Shown in pieces: positions 49,290-62,509 of a stretch of DNA of 64,000 nt; position 1 is the stretch's first letter; every line of letters begins with the position of its first letter. The translations under genes were made by a program, and so were the position numbers. Source of the DNA: Selaginella tamariscina (lineage: Eukaryota; Streptophyta; Lycopodiopsida; Selaginellales; Selaginellaceae); the NCBI GenBank assembly GCA_003024785.1, contig PUQB01000020.1:434001-498000 (forward strand). Reading direction: 5' to 3'. The notes under the pieces are model-generated. The model ran no database searches and was not told where the DNA came from. It worked only from the letters and a program-made list of their open reading frames with translations.

Positions 49290-50708
49290 TGTTGTGTATG
49301 TGAGAGAGAGCAAAAAAGCAAATATATACTTAGATTTACATTAAGACTCTTAAACATGAGGGTCTCAAACAAGACTCTAAACTAGTTTTTGACAAACTTC
49401 CTTTGTGTGAAAATCATTTTTAAACTCAATAAGAAATATATGTTCTTTAAGTATTCAATTTGCCTTCATTGCACAAGCACACTCTAGACTAAGGTCAAGG
49501 TGCAACAAGCATTTCTTATCAACTTCAAGACTACCCTAGTATCGATTGTATGCTCTTGATCGTGCATTAACCATTTCTTATTGAAAACTAATGAATATGA
49601 ACAAGAAAATTGTTGAAAAGAACGATGTTAATACCAATGGGAACAACTATGTTGTTTGTGTTGTACTCATATTGTTTTATGTCCTTGGATGTTAAGTGTG
49701 GGATCAAATTGCAAAAAGAAAAAATAAATAAAATAAATAGGTTACAATAAGAACCTCACTTCATTTTACATTCTTGAGGCATAAAAAGGCTAAATAAAAC
49801 ATGAGTTATGCAGAGATCTCTAAAGTTCTTTATTGTGTACAAGTTTTATGTCTCAACATATTCATTCAACCTATAGTTTTACTCTTGATAGAACACGTCT
49901 TACACATTGCATGTGTCAGGGATTCTTAACATTGAGCATGAGTATCTTCATGCATTGGGTCAAGCAAATATTTGTATCACTATACAAATTTCTCAAAAAA
50001 ATCAAGCCATTGGTGCTCAATTCTTTATAGAGAAAGTCAATCAAAACGTTACAAATTAAGTTAACCAAAAACATTATAAACTTGTTAGCTAATTCCAATA
50101 CACTTTCTAATGTTGAATGGATGCTTAAAGTTAGGCCATAAATCTTCCATATTCATTTGAAAGAGCAAGTGCTCACCAATTGCATTGAACCTCAATATAT
50201 ATAGTTGACCATATTTTATTACAGCATGATGATAGTTTTGGAATATAGATGTAGCTCACTTGTTCAAGGAGACTATTAAGGTAATATGGAAATATAGTTC
50301 GTCTTCTTTGACGAATGGAAACACAGGCTTTTGTTTTCAGCTATTTTAATAGATATTAAACAATATAGCAGGTGGTACGATCTATAATCTCATGGAACTT
50401 TGAAGCCATATTTTGAAAGCTTGTCATAAGCTACAAACAAACATAAAAGAATTTATTAATCATTTTTGAAATTATTAAAACCAAACTTACAGTCCATATG
50501 CCACATTCCCATTAGTTCAATAATGGTTGGATTAAAAAATTTCAATGCATCACCTACTTGAACCCAAGAGACAATAATGCCTTGACTTAAAAGACTGCCA
50601 ATGCACACCTTATGCCCCAATTCATACCATTCATAGACTGAGGACTGCATTGAATAATCTTTTTGGCTAGCTCTTTCAAAAAAATTTCTTTGGCATACAC
50701 TTCACACT
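47761..50708. other. Gene-poor AT-rich region
   Basis: No gene is supported. It contains a (GT)n tract at 49258-49280. A minus-strand ORF at 50456-50650 is protein-like in composition but unrecognised. Confidence 0.5.
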
Positions 50709-53700
50709 GTTATGAACCACCAGAATATACCAAATTGATGCTGATGTTGGTATATGCCAACACTAGAATATTCTCTTAAAATATTTTAAAATAAGGAACT
50801 GATAATTTAGATTCAAATTCAGATTTAGAATCAAAGGTTCATATTCAAATTTATAGTGGTATGTCCTAATATATAAAGGAGGTAGGGTTAGGGTTTCAGC
50901 ATTTTAGTTCAACACTAGTTATTGGGCAATCTTTTTTAATACTAAGTAATTATAAATTTCTTCTTCTTCTTTTTCTTCCTCATTAAAACAATTCCACTCA
51001 TATTTTATTATTGGCTTCAACTGTGACAATTTGAACTAGAATGCCTTTATGTTAATCACATCCCAATCATGCTAGGATAATGGCAGAAATTATGCAACAA
51101 GATTACTCACGCATGTTTTCAGAGTTGTAACAAGAGAATCAATGATTAACAAACAAAAATCAATGATTGATTGTAGAAAAGCATGAGCTTGCTATGATCA
51201 AGGAATGGCAGGTTAAGAAGGGCAAAAGCTAGTGTAGCAAGTGGTTAAACTCGCACGACAGATCCAGCTATTACAAGGTAAGTCTCCAAGTTTGAATTCC
51301 TTTACAACATAAGGTTATTTTGCCAGAAAGGTTCGATGGCACAAGGTCCCAATTTTGTGGGTTGATAAACTAGGTTCACCTGGTCATCTAGATGAACCCT
51401 AGTCATTATGCGGACAACCACTCGAATGTGGGTTTAGTTGGACTATTACTCATCAATACCACTCGAGCTTGGTTTGCACAAGATTCACCACTACTGAACA
51501 ACTTCAAATTGTTTGTTTCAAAGTTTAAGCATTGCTTTGGCAACACTGATAGTGTTTAAATGATAATTAACAAGATTCACCAATTTCAACAAGGTAACCA
51601 TTCAATCTCAATATATGCATTGGAGTTCTACCTTTTGGCATGTAACGTGTCGTGGAATGAAGAACCCCTAATTGACCAATTTTGTTAAGGGCTCCACAAC
51701 AATGTTAAGGACCTCCTTTTAACATTCCATGAGGAACTAGTAACTCTCTCTGAGGCTATTTTGTGCTGTACAATGTAAGAATAGGTTATTTGAACATCAT
51801 TTAAAACAATTTTAGCAATCCCATTCAAGGGAATACACTTATGATGTAGCAGTGGCTTCACCCTCAATAGCACCAATGGGAAACCATGGCCATGTTCCAG
51901 TCCCAACTTGAGGATCAGTTCCCATGGAGTGTGAGGTCACCCAAGCTCGATGCCGAGGTCCCCTGACCCTAGTTGAGAAACAACGTTGTAGGGTCCATAG
52001 TTTGTGTCTTTATTGTGATGGTCCTAGTCATATTGCAATCAACTGTCCAAACAAGCTGAGGTGCATAATCAACCACATTCATCCTGCAAATCCTTAACCC
52101 ATCATTATCAATTGCATTTGCCTTGAGAGTCCTAAGCCTTTGAACTGAAAGAATAGTTTTGAAGTTCTTAACAAATTAGATGAAGAGTTAAATGAGTAGG
52201 TCCAACCAAAATAGGAGCCATTTACTTGGACAATCCTAAGCATAAAAAGTCCCTGCAAACAACTGGTTTCATTAAGTGGGAAGGTCATTTACAACATAAG
52301 CTGAGCTTTGGGGTCACAAGGTCATAACATTGACTATGTTGGAGCCAACACTTGTTTCATGAATTGTACCTTTGCATGTTGACACAATATTTCCCTAAGA
52401 AATCCCCAGTAAAGTTCATGTCACATTGGTGGATCTCGACATGTGGCATCTAGTGTTGTCTTAATGAGTTTGAGCCCATCCAAGTGACCTTGGGAAATAC
52501 TTCTTATAAGATCTCCTTCGACATAATCAGTAATCATGAGTATCCAATTATCCTTAATACATCGTGGTTTGAGATGCACAATCTGACCATTGACTGGCGC
52601 AAGTAATGTTTCAATTTGCCAAGGGAGGTCAAGATTTTCAATTGTCTAGATTCAGCTTTGGAACCTTTGCGAGTTTGCACGATCTCATGAATTCTCTCAA
52701 GAAGGTAAGCGAGATCTTTCATAAATTTTTGCAATAATAGCACCCAAGTCCAGCCAAGTAAATTTATAGTTCAACTACCAAATAAGTACATTGAGTTTAT
52801 TGATGTATTCAACAAAGTCAAAGTGTGTTGTCTTCTATTATTGGGTCGGGGTGTCTTCCACCCACCCAAAAACCATGTAAAACCACCCCGATGGTAGTCT
52901 AGAACATCAACTCTATGATTGTCCCATTGATTTGGTGGAAGGTGCTCAACCCCCTTGGGGACCGATTTAGGGACTTTTTCTAGTAGAGCTTCAGTGTTGT
53001 TGGCATACATTGAGAAAAACCTTTTGATTAGGTTCATTTGACACTCAAAGTCTCCAATTGGTGCACCAATATTCTTTGTTAAAAAAAAGATGACTCATTG
53101 TGTCTAGTAGTGAATTATCGTGGCCTCAACAAGGTAATGTTGCAAAATCGATATCCCCTACCATTGATCTCAAGCTTCTTGGAGTGTCTTACCAAGGCTA
53201 AGTACTTCACCAAGATTGACCTCCAAGATGCGTATAACTTAATTAGGATTCACTTAAGGGACAAGTGGAAGACTGCATTTCACATGCAATATAAACATTT
53301 TGAGTATATTACGATGATGCTGTTTGATCTCACTAATGCATCAAATTTTTTTAACAAGTAACCATCCACATTTTTCGTGAATTCTTAGACATGTTTATGA
53401 TATTGTACCTTGACGACATCCTTATATATTTTAAGACATTGGAAGAGCACGAGGACCATGTTCAGCATGTGTTACAAAAATTGTGTGACTATGACCTTTA
53501 TGTCAAGCTTGAGAAGTGCAATTTTGAGTAAGATCATGTAGAGCTCTTGGGGTACATTGTCTCACCGAAAAGAGTTTTGATGGATCCTACTAAGGTGAGA
53601 ATTGTGTTGGATTGGCAGGTCCCATGGTCCGTATGGGATGTTTAGTGTTTTCTCAATTTTGCCAGTTTCTATCGCAAATTCATCAAAACTATTCTAAAAT

Positions 53701-56700
53701 CATTACCACTCACCAAGGTCACACAAAAGGATAAGTCATTTGTGGACACCAAAGGCAGAATCTACCTTTAACACCTTAAAGTAGACCTTCACCTTTGCTC
53801 CAATATTGACTCATCTGGATCTTGGCAAACCTTTTGTTATTGAATCAAACTTTACATTAGGTAGCATCATACCAAGCTAGTGAAGATGGTCAACTTCACT
53901 CGATAGCATTTCATTCTTGCAAGTTTCTCGCACAGGAGATCAATTACAAGGTACATGATAAGAAGCGTTGGCTATTTTAAATTCATTTGAAGAATGGAGG
54001 CACTTCCTAAAGGGTTCACCACACAAGTCATAGTCTACAACAACCACAAGAATCTCATGTATTTCTAGTCAACACGAGTTTTGAATCGTAAGCAGTTTTG
54101 TTGGGCCCAGTTCTTAACAAAGTTTAACTTTGTCATTACATATCAATCATATTTGCAGCAGGGTAAAGCAAATGCTCTATCCCAACGGTCCTACTTGACT
54201 CCTTGTCCCGGTGAACAGAATTTGACCAACAACGGCAAGTTGTTCTGGGATAAGATTGATTGAAGTTGGTGGTTACTGAGGTGTTGCAAGCTCCAGTGGA
54301 TTCTAGCATTCTTTACATGGTTTGTGCGACACTACAGTTGCTCAGGATATTATGAAATATATTGCTCCCGACAAAGCTTTGAGTTCTAGTTCCCAATACA
54401 ACCTTGGTAAACTATAACTAAGTTGAGTTCTTAAATGAGTTATTACTTTACAACAATCTTGTTTACGTTTCAGATGGCCCATTTATCTTTGAGTATTGTA
54501 GGATTGTCATGATAATTCTATTATTGGACATTTGGCACCCACAAGACACTTGAGTTGGTTACTCGAAATTACTAGTGTTTGAAAGTATGTTACAAACTTC
54601 ATTTACACTTGTCAGTCTAAAGCCCCTCGCCATCGTCCATATGGGTTGTTTTAGTCATTGCCCACTTTAACTAATCTTTAAAAGTCAATTTCCATGAATT
54701 TAATCATTAACCTTCTTCGATTGAAGAGGTTTGATGCAACTTTGATTATGGTGGATCAATTCTTTAAGATGGTTCATTTTTTCTCATGCAAATGAGAAGA
54801 CAACGAAACTGGTGCTTAAGAAGATTTTTCAACTGCATGGTCTGCCTGACAATATCATAACCAATTGTGACCCTCAATTTACTACCAAGTTTTAGAAAAT
54901 ATTACTCCAACTTTGCACATTGAGTGCAAGTTGTCCTCAGAGTATCACCCACAAATTGATGGTAATCTGAACATATCATTTAAATCTTGGAACAGTACCT
55001 TTGGTGCTTCAACAATTATCAGTAGGACAATTGGGTTGAACTTTTACCCTTTACAGAGTTTGTGTACAAAAACTCGATGCATGTTTCTACAGGTTAGTCA
55101 CCATTCTTTACAGTCCATGGTCAACATCCTCGTGGTCATTGGATACTTGTGTTAAGGTTCCAATCAACCCATAAGTAGAAAACCTCCTCAATCACCTTTG
55201 AGTTATTTATGAAGAGTTGACTCATCACCTCTACCAGACCTAAGCCTCCCATAAGGTAGTTGCCTATCGACATCATCAAATTGCCCTTATTTTTCAAGTT
55301 GGTGATTAGGTTTGGCTCATTCATGTCAGAGTTTTAACTTGAAGGGCCAACACGTGGCAACACGTGGCTGGCAAGTGGTCATTCGGCGTCATCACCCTGT
55401 ATGAGCAACACTAAGTCTTCCAAGATAACCCTAAGAGTCTGACTCAGAGGCTCAATTAGGTGGAAGACTTAGAGTCTACCCTAAGTTCCCCTAGAATGAC
55501 CATCTCCTGAACCCTAAAGGATAACTCGAGTAGACTTTATAATCCAGTCCCAGTAGTCCTAGACAGGCTCATGCCTTAACCCCACAAATGAGATGTGTCT
55601 CACACATACCCCCATGACAAGCTAAGGCATCGTTACTTACCCCTTGAGGAATCACTTTCATTGGGGAGTACAACCCCTTTAGGGTGACAAGGGGTATCCT
55701 AAACCACGACTAACCCCTAAGGGTTTGAGTGGCCAAGTCATACCCTAGACCTAGGGCTAATACTTAGCGAGGACACGAGTGTGCACCGTAGGTGGACACG
55801 AGTGTTCTTAAGTAAACTCCTTTAAGCACATGACCTTGCGAGTGCTTCACAAAAAGGCTCTGCTAACAAGCTTAAGTTGTTCAACCCTTGGATTCCAAGG
55901 AAAACACTCCCCTAGCCAAGTGTGCCTAAACACACTTAGTTACGAGACCTAACCTCCATGATACAACCCCAAAGGGTGTGCCTTAGGCGTTGTATCGTGT
56001 GACGTCTAAACTATGTCACATCTTCATGTGACACTACCTTCCACGATGTGGGCTATCATGCCATAACCCTTAGATTTGAGAGTTGCACCAAGTGCCACAA
56101 ACGTGGCTCCTAAATGCCAACTCTAGAACCCCTCAATGAACCCTCAGGAACTAGGTAACGTGAACCTATAAAATAAGATTCCACACCCACAGTTGGACAA
56201 GGACACAAACGTGCCTTGTTTGGCCGTGAGTGCTACACCTAGCTTGACGTGGAGGAGGCTGGAGACAAGCCTCTACCTTTGCCTCTTTGAATGTGCAATC
56301 CGACAAGACCTCCTATACATGGATTCACTAACGTTAAGGGTAAGCTACCCCAAAGGTGGGATGTACCCCTGTCATCTGGAAGTTAGGGCCACACAATAGA
56401 GGGTTGTGCCTTGACAACACAAGTTAGAGCTTGCATTGGGAGAAGAGTAACGAGCTCAGTCATGAACCCAGGAACCCTCACTCCTACATATACTTTATTT
56501 ATATGTAACAGAGCCCCCCCTGTTTTCCTGTTTACATAAGTGGACTGACATGGAATCTCATTCCCAGAGGGAATATACTTGATGAGTTATTCATCACCCC
56601 TTAAACCCTAACCTGTCAAACCTAGGAGTATTTCTAAACATATCCGACATGCCGGACTCACCAAAACTAGCCATTAACCCAATTGGGACACGAAAAACCA

Positions 56701-57420
56701 AAGTAAGATTTTCTAGATGGAAGTGCTAGCTTCGCCCAGAGTTTCTTATAAATACCTAATGACACCCGACCGGACCATCATTAAATATCCAAATGCACTA
56801 AGCAGGCCTGTTTCTTCTACACCTAGGGCTTATCAACATAGTACAGTAGGTAACAACAATTAACGTCTAAAGTAAAAGAGGATTTATAATAGAAACTATG
56901 ACAATTCAACAAAGTTTATAAACCACTCAACCATCTTAAAAGCTCGATTATCAATTCCTTGAATCATTTCCAATCATCGATAAGGTCAACAAGGTTGCAT
57001 GCTATCTTTAGCTTCCTTTTAATATGAAGATTCACCCAATTTTTCATGTCTTTGTCCTTGAACCATATACCCCTAGTACCATTCATGAATGTATTGTGCC
57101 ATTGCCATCACTAGTTGAACTCAACGGTAAACTTGTGCTATTTTGGACTCTACTCTTTCATGATAAGCTTTATTATCTTGTTAATTGAGTTGGTTACCCT
57201 CCTAATGACCGCACTTGGGAACATGTGGAGAACTTGTATAATGCCCAACAAGCTATTGCCACATTCCATGCTAAGTACTCAGATAAGCCTGGATCCTACT
57301 CTGGTCCGACTCATGGAACTTGTGATAGTGTCATAAACCACTAGGATATACCAAATTAATATTGATGTTGATATTTGTTAACACTAAAATATTTTAAAAA
57401 TATTTTAAGATAAGGAACTA
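50709..57420 (+). mobile_element. Ty3/gypsy chromovirus, decayed, with nested LTR insertion
   Basis: The ends share an LTR start: 50709 TGTTATGAACCACCAGAATA and 57331 TGTCATAAACCACTAGGATA, then similar sequence for about 90 bp; the right copy is truncated. Between them in order: gag around 51330-51545 (RFDGTRSQF ... WFAQDSPLLNNFKLF); the zinc knuckle CLYCDGPSHIAINC near 52010-52055; the pre-RT region near 52900-53090 (PIDLVEGAQPPWGPI); RT at 53098-53500 ([36 protein letters not shown] with the YLDD catalytic box); RNase H near 53800-54200; integrase near 54800-54900 (LHGLPDNIITNCDPQF); and a chromodomain near 57180-57270 (YLVNWVGYPPNDRTWEHVENL). Many stops and frame changes show it is dead. 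About 1.6 kb of foreign LTR sequence sits between integrase and the chromodomain. Confidence 0.85.
55345..56905. mobile_element. LTR-like insertion nested in the gypsy element (copy 2)
   Basis: The sequence is foreign to the surrounding pol frame and shares its right half with copy 1 at 145-1082, in the same orientation: CCAAGTGCCACAAACG versus CTAGTGCCACAAAGGCG, AAAGGTGGGATGTACCC, and TTGACAACACAAGTTAGAGC versus TTGACAACACAAGTTGAGC. The left 740 bp, rich in short direct repeats such as GGACACGAGTGT, is missing from copy 1, which therefore looks internally deleted. Pol-like reading resumes at about 56950 with the sequence before the chromodomain. It is probably a solo LTR of a different retrotransposon. 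Confidence 0.6.
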
Positions 57421-58582
57421 ATGCAACATATTTACAGCGTATGAGTGTGTATGCTGCCATGGGTATCATGGCTAGTTTCTAGTACGGTATGTCCTACACT
57501 AGGGTTGTTCTACCATAGCACAAACCTCTGCAAGTGCAGCCAGCATCAAATTTATTTGGTTTCTCCACAAAAGAGGAATTGTTAAATTACTTTGGAATTG
57601 TTAGCATGGGAAAGTTACTTTGTTATAACAATGTCGACCAAAACATAAGTGCCGGGTAATTCCTCTGAGGCCACGTATTGCTATAATGAAGTTGCCACAT
57701 AATTACAAATGTGGCCACATATTTATAAAGCTGCCACGTATGTTAATTTTTCTTACATGCCACGTATTAAACAAAGTAGCCATAACCTATACAAATACAC
57801 GCAGCTCATATATATGACGTAAATATGCATGTCACACATACATGCAAATGGTTGGTATGAATACAATGTAATAAACATTTATTTCATGAGAGAGTGCACA
57901 AACAATATTGATAATGCAATTTGCTTCAATTTTATATTTTGTTAAATCATATAAAAATTAAAATGCTTTAACGCTAACAATGTAATATATCATAATTGAA
58001 TGGCTTCAAAACTTTATTAAGAAAATAATAATTATATGGAAAATAAAATATATTAATAATATGCATTAGAAATGAACGCTCTCTCTCTCTCTCTCTATAT
58101 ATATATATTAACATCATTATATGAAATGAAATGTTATGGTAAAATCGTTATTAACTGGTACATACTTTTTTTTTAATGATTTGAATCCCTAATGAAGAAC
58201 ATGAATTATTAAAAAATCGTTTATAATTCTTATATAGATTCGATACATCACTATATAATCTATCCATTATAATCTTAATTGTTATATGTAATATAAGATC
58301 AGAATTTAAATATGATTAATTTAAAATATTTAATCCAATAATCAAGTTAATATTAATATTGACTTACATTTCTATTAATGTGAATTTAGATTATAAAATC
58401 AGAATTTAAATTTTAGAATCTGTTTAATTGAAATTATGAAGTTTATTATTTCAGTTAATTAAACATGAAATTCTGAATCTGACGGGTGTCTTTACTATTA
58501 TTATAAAAGAAAAGCCAGGACGAGATTCAGGATCTTCAAGGTGGGATAGATTCATATTTTAAGGGCAAGGAGGGTCTTGTGC
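57421..58582. other. AT-rich intergenic region before PEAMT
   Basis: No gene is seen. A stretch around 57600-57790 repeats GCCACGTA/GCCACATA motifs (GGCCACGTATTGC, TTGCCACATAATTAC, GGCCACATATTTAT, TGCCACGTATG), which may be a decayed repeat. A (CT)n-(TA)n tract lies at 58078-58109. The PEAMT promoter should lie at the right end. Confidence 0.5.
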
Positions 58583-58660
58583 ATGAATCAGAAGGGGAAG
58601 GAGTCCGACAAGCGCTCTCGCACATTCTCTCGAGCTCGTGTAGCGATCGAAGGCGCCTAA
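58583..58660 (+). CDS. 25-codon upstream ORF in the PEAMT leader
   Basis: An ORF of 25 residues (MNQKGKESDKRSRTFSRARV then AIEGA and stop) ends 45 nt before the PEAMT start. Plant PEAMT mRNAs are known to carry a conserved upstream ORF of about this size that represses translation in response to phosphocholine. Size and position fit that element; I could not compare residues. The final codons lie in a tandem duplication of about 33 bp (GCGATCGAAGGCGCCTAATT / GCGATTGAAGGAGCCGAATT) that continues towards the main start. Confidence 0.6.
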   Translation: MNQKGKESDKRSRTFSRARVAIEGA

Positions 58661-58705
58661 TTCAAGCCGGATAGCGATTGAAGGAGCCGAATTCAAGCCG
58701 GATCT

Positions 58706-61175
58706 ATGGCTGTTTCTTGTAAGTCTGCCTTGTATTCTCCTCGTTTCTCTAATGCTGCTTGCGCAGTGGAGCGCGATCTGCAATTGAATTACTGGAAGGA
58801 GCATTCCAGTTCCCTTACTGTGGAAGAGATGCTACTGGACAGTCAGGCGGCAAAGCTCGATGAGGAAGAGCGTCCCGAAGTAGGTCGAGTTTGCACTTGT
58901 TTTTTCTTTAATAATCATTCTATGCAGATCCTGGCAATGCTTCCTTCTCTAGAAGGGATCGATATGATAGAGCTAGGCGCTGGCATTGGACGTTTCACTC
59001 GGGATCTGGCTAAATCCGCAAAACATGTTATTGCAATGGACTTTGTGCAGTCGGTCATTGACAAGGTAGGCTTTTTCTAGTTTCATTTCTGTTCTCTTAT
59101 GTGTTAAACTCTAGAACAAGGAGGTGAATGGACACAACGAGAATGTCGAGTTTTGGTGTGCTGATGTTACTTCTAAGGAACTCGGTGTCCGTGACTCGTC
59201 TGTGGATCTCATCTTCTCCAATTGGTTGCTCATGTACTTATCTGACAATGAGGTGTGTAACATCAAACAGTGCGGTTTTGTCCCATTGACAGGTGGTTGA
59301 TGTGCAGGTTATGGAGCTGGCAAAACGAATGACTAACTGGCTCAAAGTCGGAGGTCATATCTTCTTTCGTGAGTCGTGTTTTTATCAATCCGGCGACCAC
59401 AAACGGAAAAGCAATCCCACACACTACCGTGAGCCAAGGTTTTACAACAAGGTCTCTCTCTCTCTCCCACACACACACACAACCAATCTCAACCTCTCTC
59501 CACACGCACACAACCGTCTCCGTCCTTATCAACACCTCTCTCTCTCTCTCTCCACACACACAACCATCTCAACCTCTCTCTCTCTCCACACACACGCACA
59601 CAACCATCTCCGTCCTTATCAACCTCTCCACACACACACACACACCCATCTCCGTCCTTACAAGCCTGCCTCTCTCACTCCACACACACACAACCATCTC
59701 CGTCCTTATCAACCTCTCTCTCTCTCCACACACACGCGCACACAACCTTCTCCGTCCTTATCATCCTCTCTCTCTCTCTCTCTGACGTGGATGACATTTG
59801 TTATCTTGTTGATCAGGTTTTTGAAGAAGGTTATGTTGAAGAAGAGGATGGAACTTACTCCAAGCTGCAGCTTGTCTTATTTAAGTGTGTTTCTGCTTAC
59901 GTTAGAAACAAACGGAATCAGAATCAGGTTAGCGACAGTCTTCTGTTTTCTTAGTGAGGGCACCCGTTGATTGTCACTTGTGATGTGCTTAGATTTGCTG
60001 GATGTGGAAGAAAGTGAAATGTGCTGGGCCGAAGGGCAAAGAGTTTCAGCACTTTCTGGATACTGTTCAGTATACTGAGCTTGGAATTCTGAAATACGAA
60101 CGTATCTTTGGGGACGGATTTGTGAGCACGGGGGGGCTCGGTAAGGATGTTCTGCTAGAAGTTTGTTCATTGATGATGTTATTTTTACGCAGAAACAACG
60201 GAGGAGTTTGTCAAAATGTTAAAACTTCAACCTGGTCAGAAGGTTTTAGATGTTGGCTGTGGGATAGGAGGTGGTGACTTCTACATGGCAGAGAATTTCG
60301 ATGTTGAAGTCATTGGAATCGACCTGTCTGTCAACATGATATCCATTGCTTTGGAGCGCTCTATCGGTCGGAAATGTCTGGTGGAATTTGAAGTTGCCGA
60401 TTGTACGGAGAAGAATTTTCCGGGGAACTCTTTTGATGTTATCTACAGTCGCGACACAATACTACACATCCAGGTACCAAGAGAAGTTTTAATAATGTAC
60501 TTGATTAATAAACCACACATTAACACTTCATTATGCAAAGAAAACCTCTATATATACACGGAGACATCTGACGGTATTTTTTACAGGATAAACCAGCCTT
60601 ATTCAAGAGGCTGTTTAGCTGGTTGAAACCAGGCGGTAAGCTTCTTATCTCAGACTATTGCAAATCAAACAAGGAACCATCTTGTGATTTTTCAACGTAC
60701 ATTGAGCAGCGAGGATATGATCTACATGATATTGAGCACTACGGACAGGTACTGACGTGCTGTGCTATTCAGTTTACTAGTTTCTTATTTGTGTTTCTGC
60801 TGTAGATGTTAAAAGAAGCGGGCTTTGATGGCGTTGTGGCTGAGGATCGAACATACCAGGTTTTTCCATGTGTTGTTCTTGTGTATGTATATCTCGTAAC
60901 AAATGACATGTTGGCAGTTTATAAAAATACTGGAGAAAGAACTGAAAACCACAGAGGACAACAAGGAGTCCTTCATTCAAGAGTTTTCTGAGGTATGTAA
61001 TTGATTGAAATTCTTACACACACACCACACACACACACACATATGCATACACTATATGACACATTCTGTTCAGAGCAACTACAATGACATTGTGGAGGGA
61101 TGGAAAGCAAAAGTGACCCGGTGTGTCCAAGGCCATCAGAAATGGGGACTTTTCCGCGCTACTAAAACAGCATGA
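58706..61175 (+). CDS. PEAMT: Phosphoethanolamine N-methyltransferase (two-domain)
   Basis: The enzyme adds three methyl groups from S-adenosylmethionine to phosphoethanolamine, giving phosphocholine, the committed step of choline and phosphatidylcholine synthesis in the cytosol. Eleven exons join cleanly: 58706-58879, 58928-59065, 59115-59252, 59308-59451, 59817-59927, 59993-60140, 60193-60473, 60587-60748, 60806-60859, 60918-60992 and 61074-61175; 508 aa (plant norm about 490). Two methyltransferase domains are seen. The N-terminal one has [15 protein letters not shown] at 72-86, for the first methylation, and [14 protein letters not shown]. The C-terminal one has [20 protein letters not shown] from residue 302, [26 protein letters not shown] and [15 protein letters not shown]. 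It ends [11 protein letters not shown]. Introns 1-3 are only 48, 49 and 55 nt. The gene is intact and strongly identified. Confidence 0.97.
59452..59816 (+). repeat. Minisatellite filling PEAMT intron 4
   Basis: The intron consists of about six units of the form (CT)n-(CA)n followed by ACCATCTCCGTCCTTATCAAC. They begin right after the splice donor (GTCTCTCTC) and run to about 59783. The donor itself is part of the CT tract. Variation in unit number would change intron length but not the protein. Confidence 0.8.
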
Positions 61176-61971
61176 TTAATTTATTATGAACTCATAATAA
61201 ACTTTCTTAATATTATGTGTTAAGAAAGTCCTAGTAATAAGTTTTTTTTATTTTGTTTACTTCGCTGTCCTACTAAACCACTGGAAAAATAGTTAAACAT
61301 TTTTCTATATATATTGCTACATATTATAAATAAATATTTTAAATATAAAATTAGATGTAATAATGATTATAATAAATATTTAAAAAGTATTTAATATATT
61401 TAAAATATTTAAATAATATAATCTACATTTATCATGAACATATAAAAACAACATAAACATATTCACACATGGCCTTAATGTATGTGTTCTTAATAATTCA
61501 GAGTTATATATGTACTCATATATTTTATATACTCAAAAATATTTAAACTGTATTTATGTTTACATATATATTTTAGAATTGTTAAGAATACATAAAGAAA
61601 TACGTATATACATCAGTACCAAAGGTATATATATTTATGTTAATTGAAATTGTAACTTATATAGTTTAAATATACAATATGTTTGTGAGATTAAAATCTT
61701 ACAATATTGATGTAGATTTAACCCTAAATTAAATTTAGTTTAAGTTTAATAATTATTTATAATTGTTAATATTTATTATTTTGATAAATAACCTTAAATC
61801 TTAAATTTAATTAAATTTGACTAATGTAAACTTTTTAAATAATGTACTGGCATATGCCAAGTATATCCAGAAGCCTAGGATATTCCGAATCTTTTAATTT
61901 CTGGTTAATCCTAATTATACAGAGTCTATAGATCAAAATAGGAACAGAGGAATTAGGGCATCAAAGCTGAG
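61176..61971. other. AT-rich intergenic spacer
   Basis: This is the PEAMT 3' flank and COX6b promoter region. It is about 80% A+T, and no gene is seen. Confidence 0.6.
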
Positions 61972-62458
61972 ATGGGGAAGCTAGCGTACGCAGATGCGGC
62001 CATTGACAAGTCCAAATCGCAGGTAATTTAATATTTGAATGCGCCCTTTTGTGCCCCTTTTCCGTTTTTCTTTGTGCCCTTTCTCAATATGTGCTTGTTT
62101 TCAGGGAAATGATACACTTGTGACTGAAGAACCCAAGAAGAAAATCACTGTAAGTAGTAATTTATTTTTACATATTGAAGTATATTACATATATATTTCT
62201 GTATATCCTTATATTATGATCTTTTTATATTTATTTCTGATTTCTTACATAATATAGTAAATTACATACCAAAAGATTGTATCTGCTATTGTATACTATC
62301 CAACATGCACGCACACATCGACGCACTGTGCATATGTGATAAAGAGTTTACAGATTGATGACATCAAAACGGCTCCTTTCGACATAAGGTTTCCTACAAC
62401 AAACCAGACAAAGCACTGCTATACCAGATATCTCGAGTTCCATAAGTAAGTTCCCAAC

Positions 62459-62509
<51 letters not shown>

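Noticed and set aside
52534..53037. Minus-strand ORFs inside the gypsy element
   Set aside because: They are shadows; the plus strand carries recognisable gypsy pol sequence at the same place.
59293..59970. 225-codon ORF as a Pro/Ser/His-rich protein
   Set aside because: It reads through PEAMT exon 4 into the CT/CA minisatellite of intron 4; joining at 59451/59817 restores the conserved enzyme.
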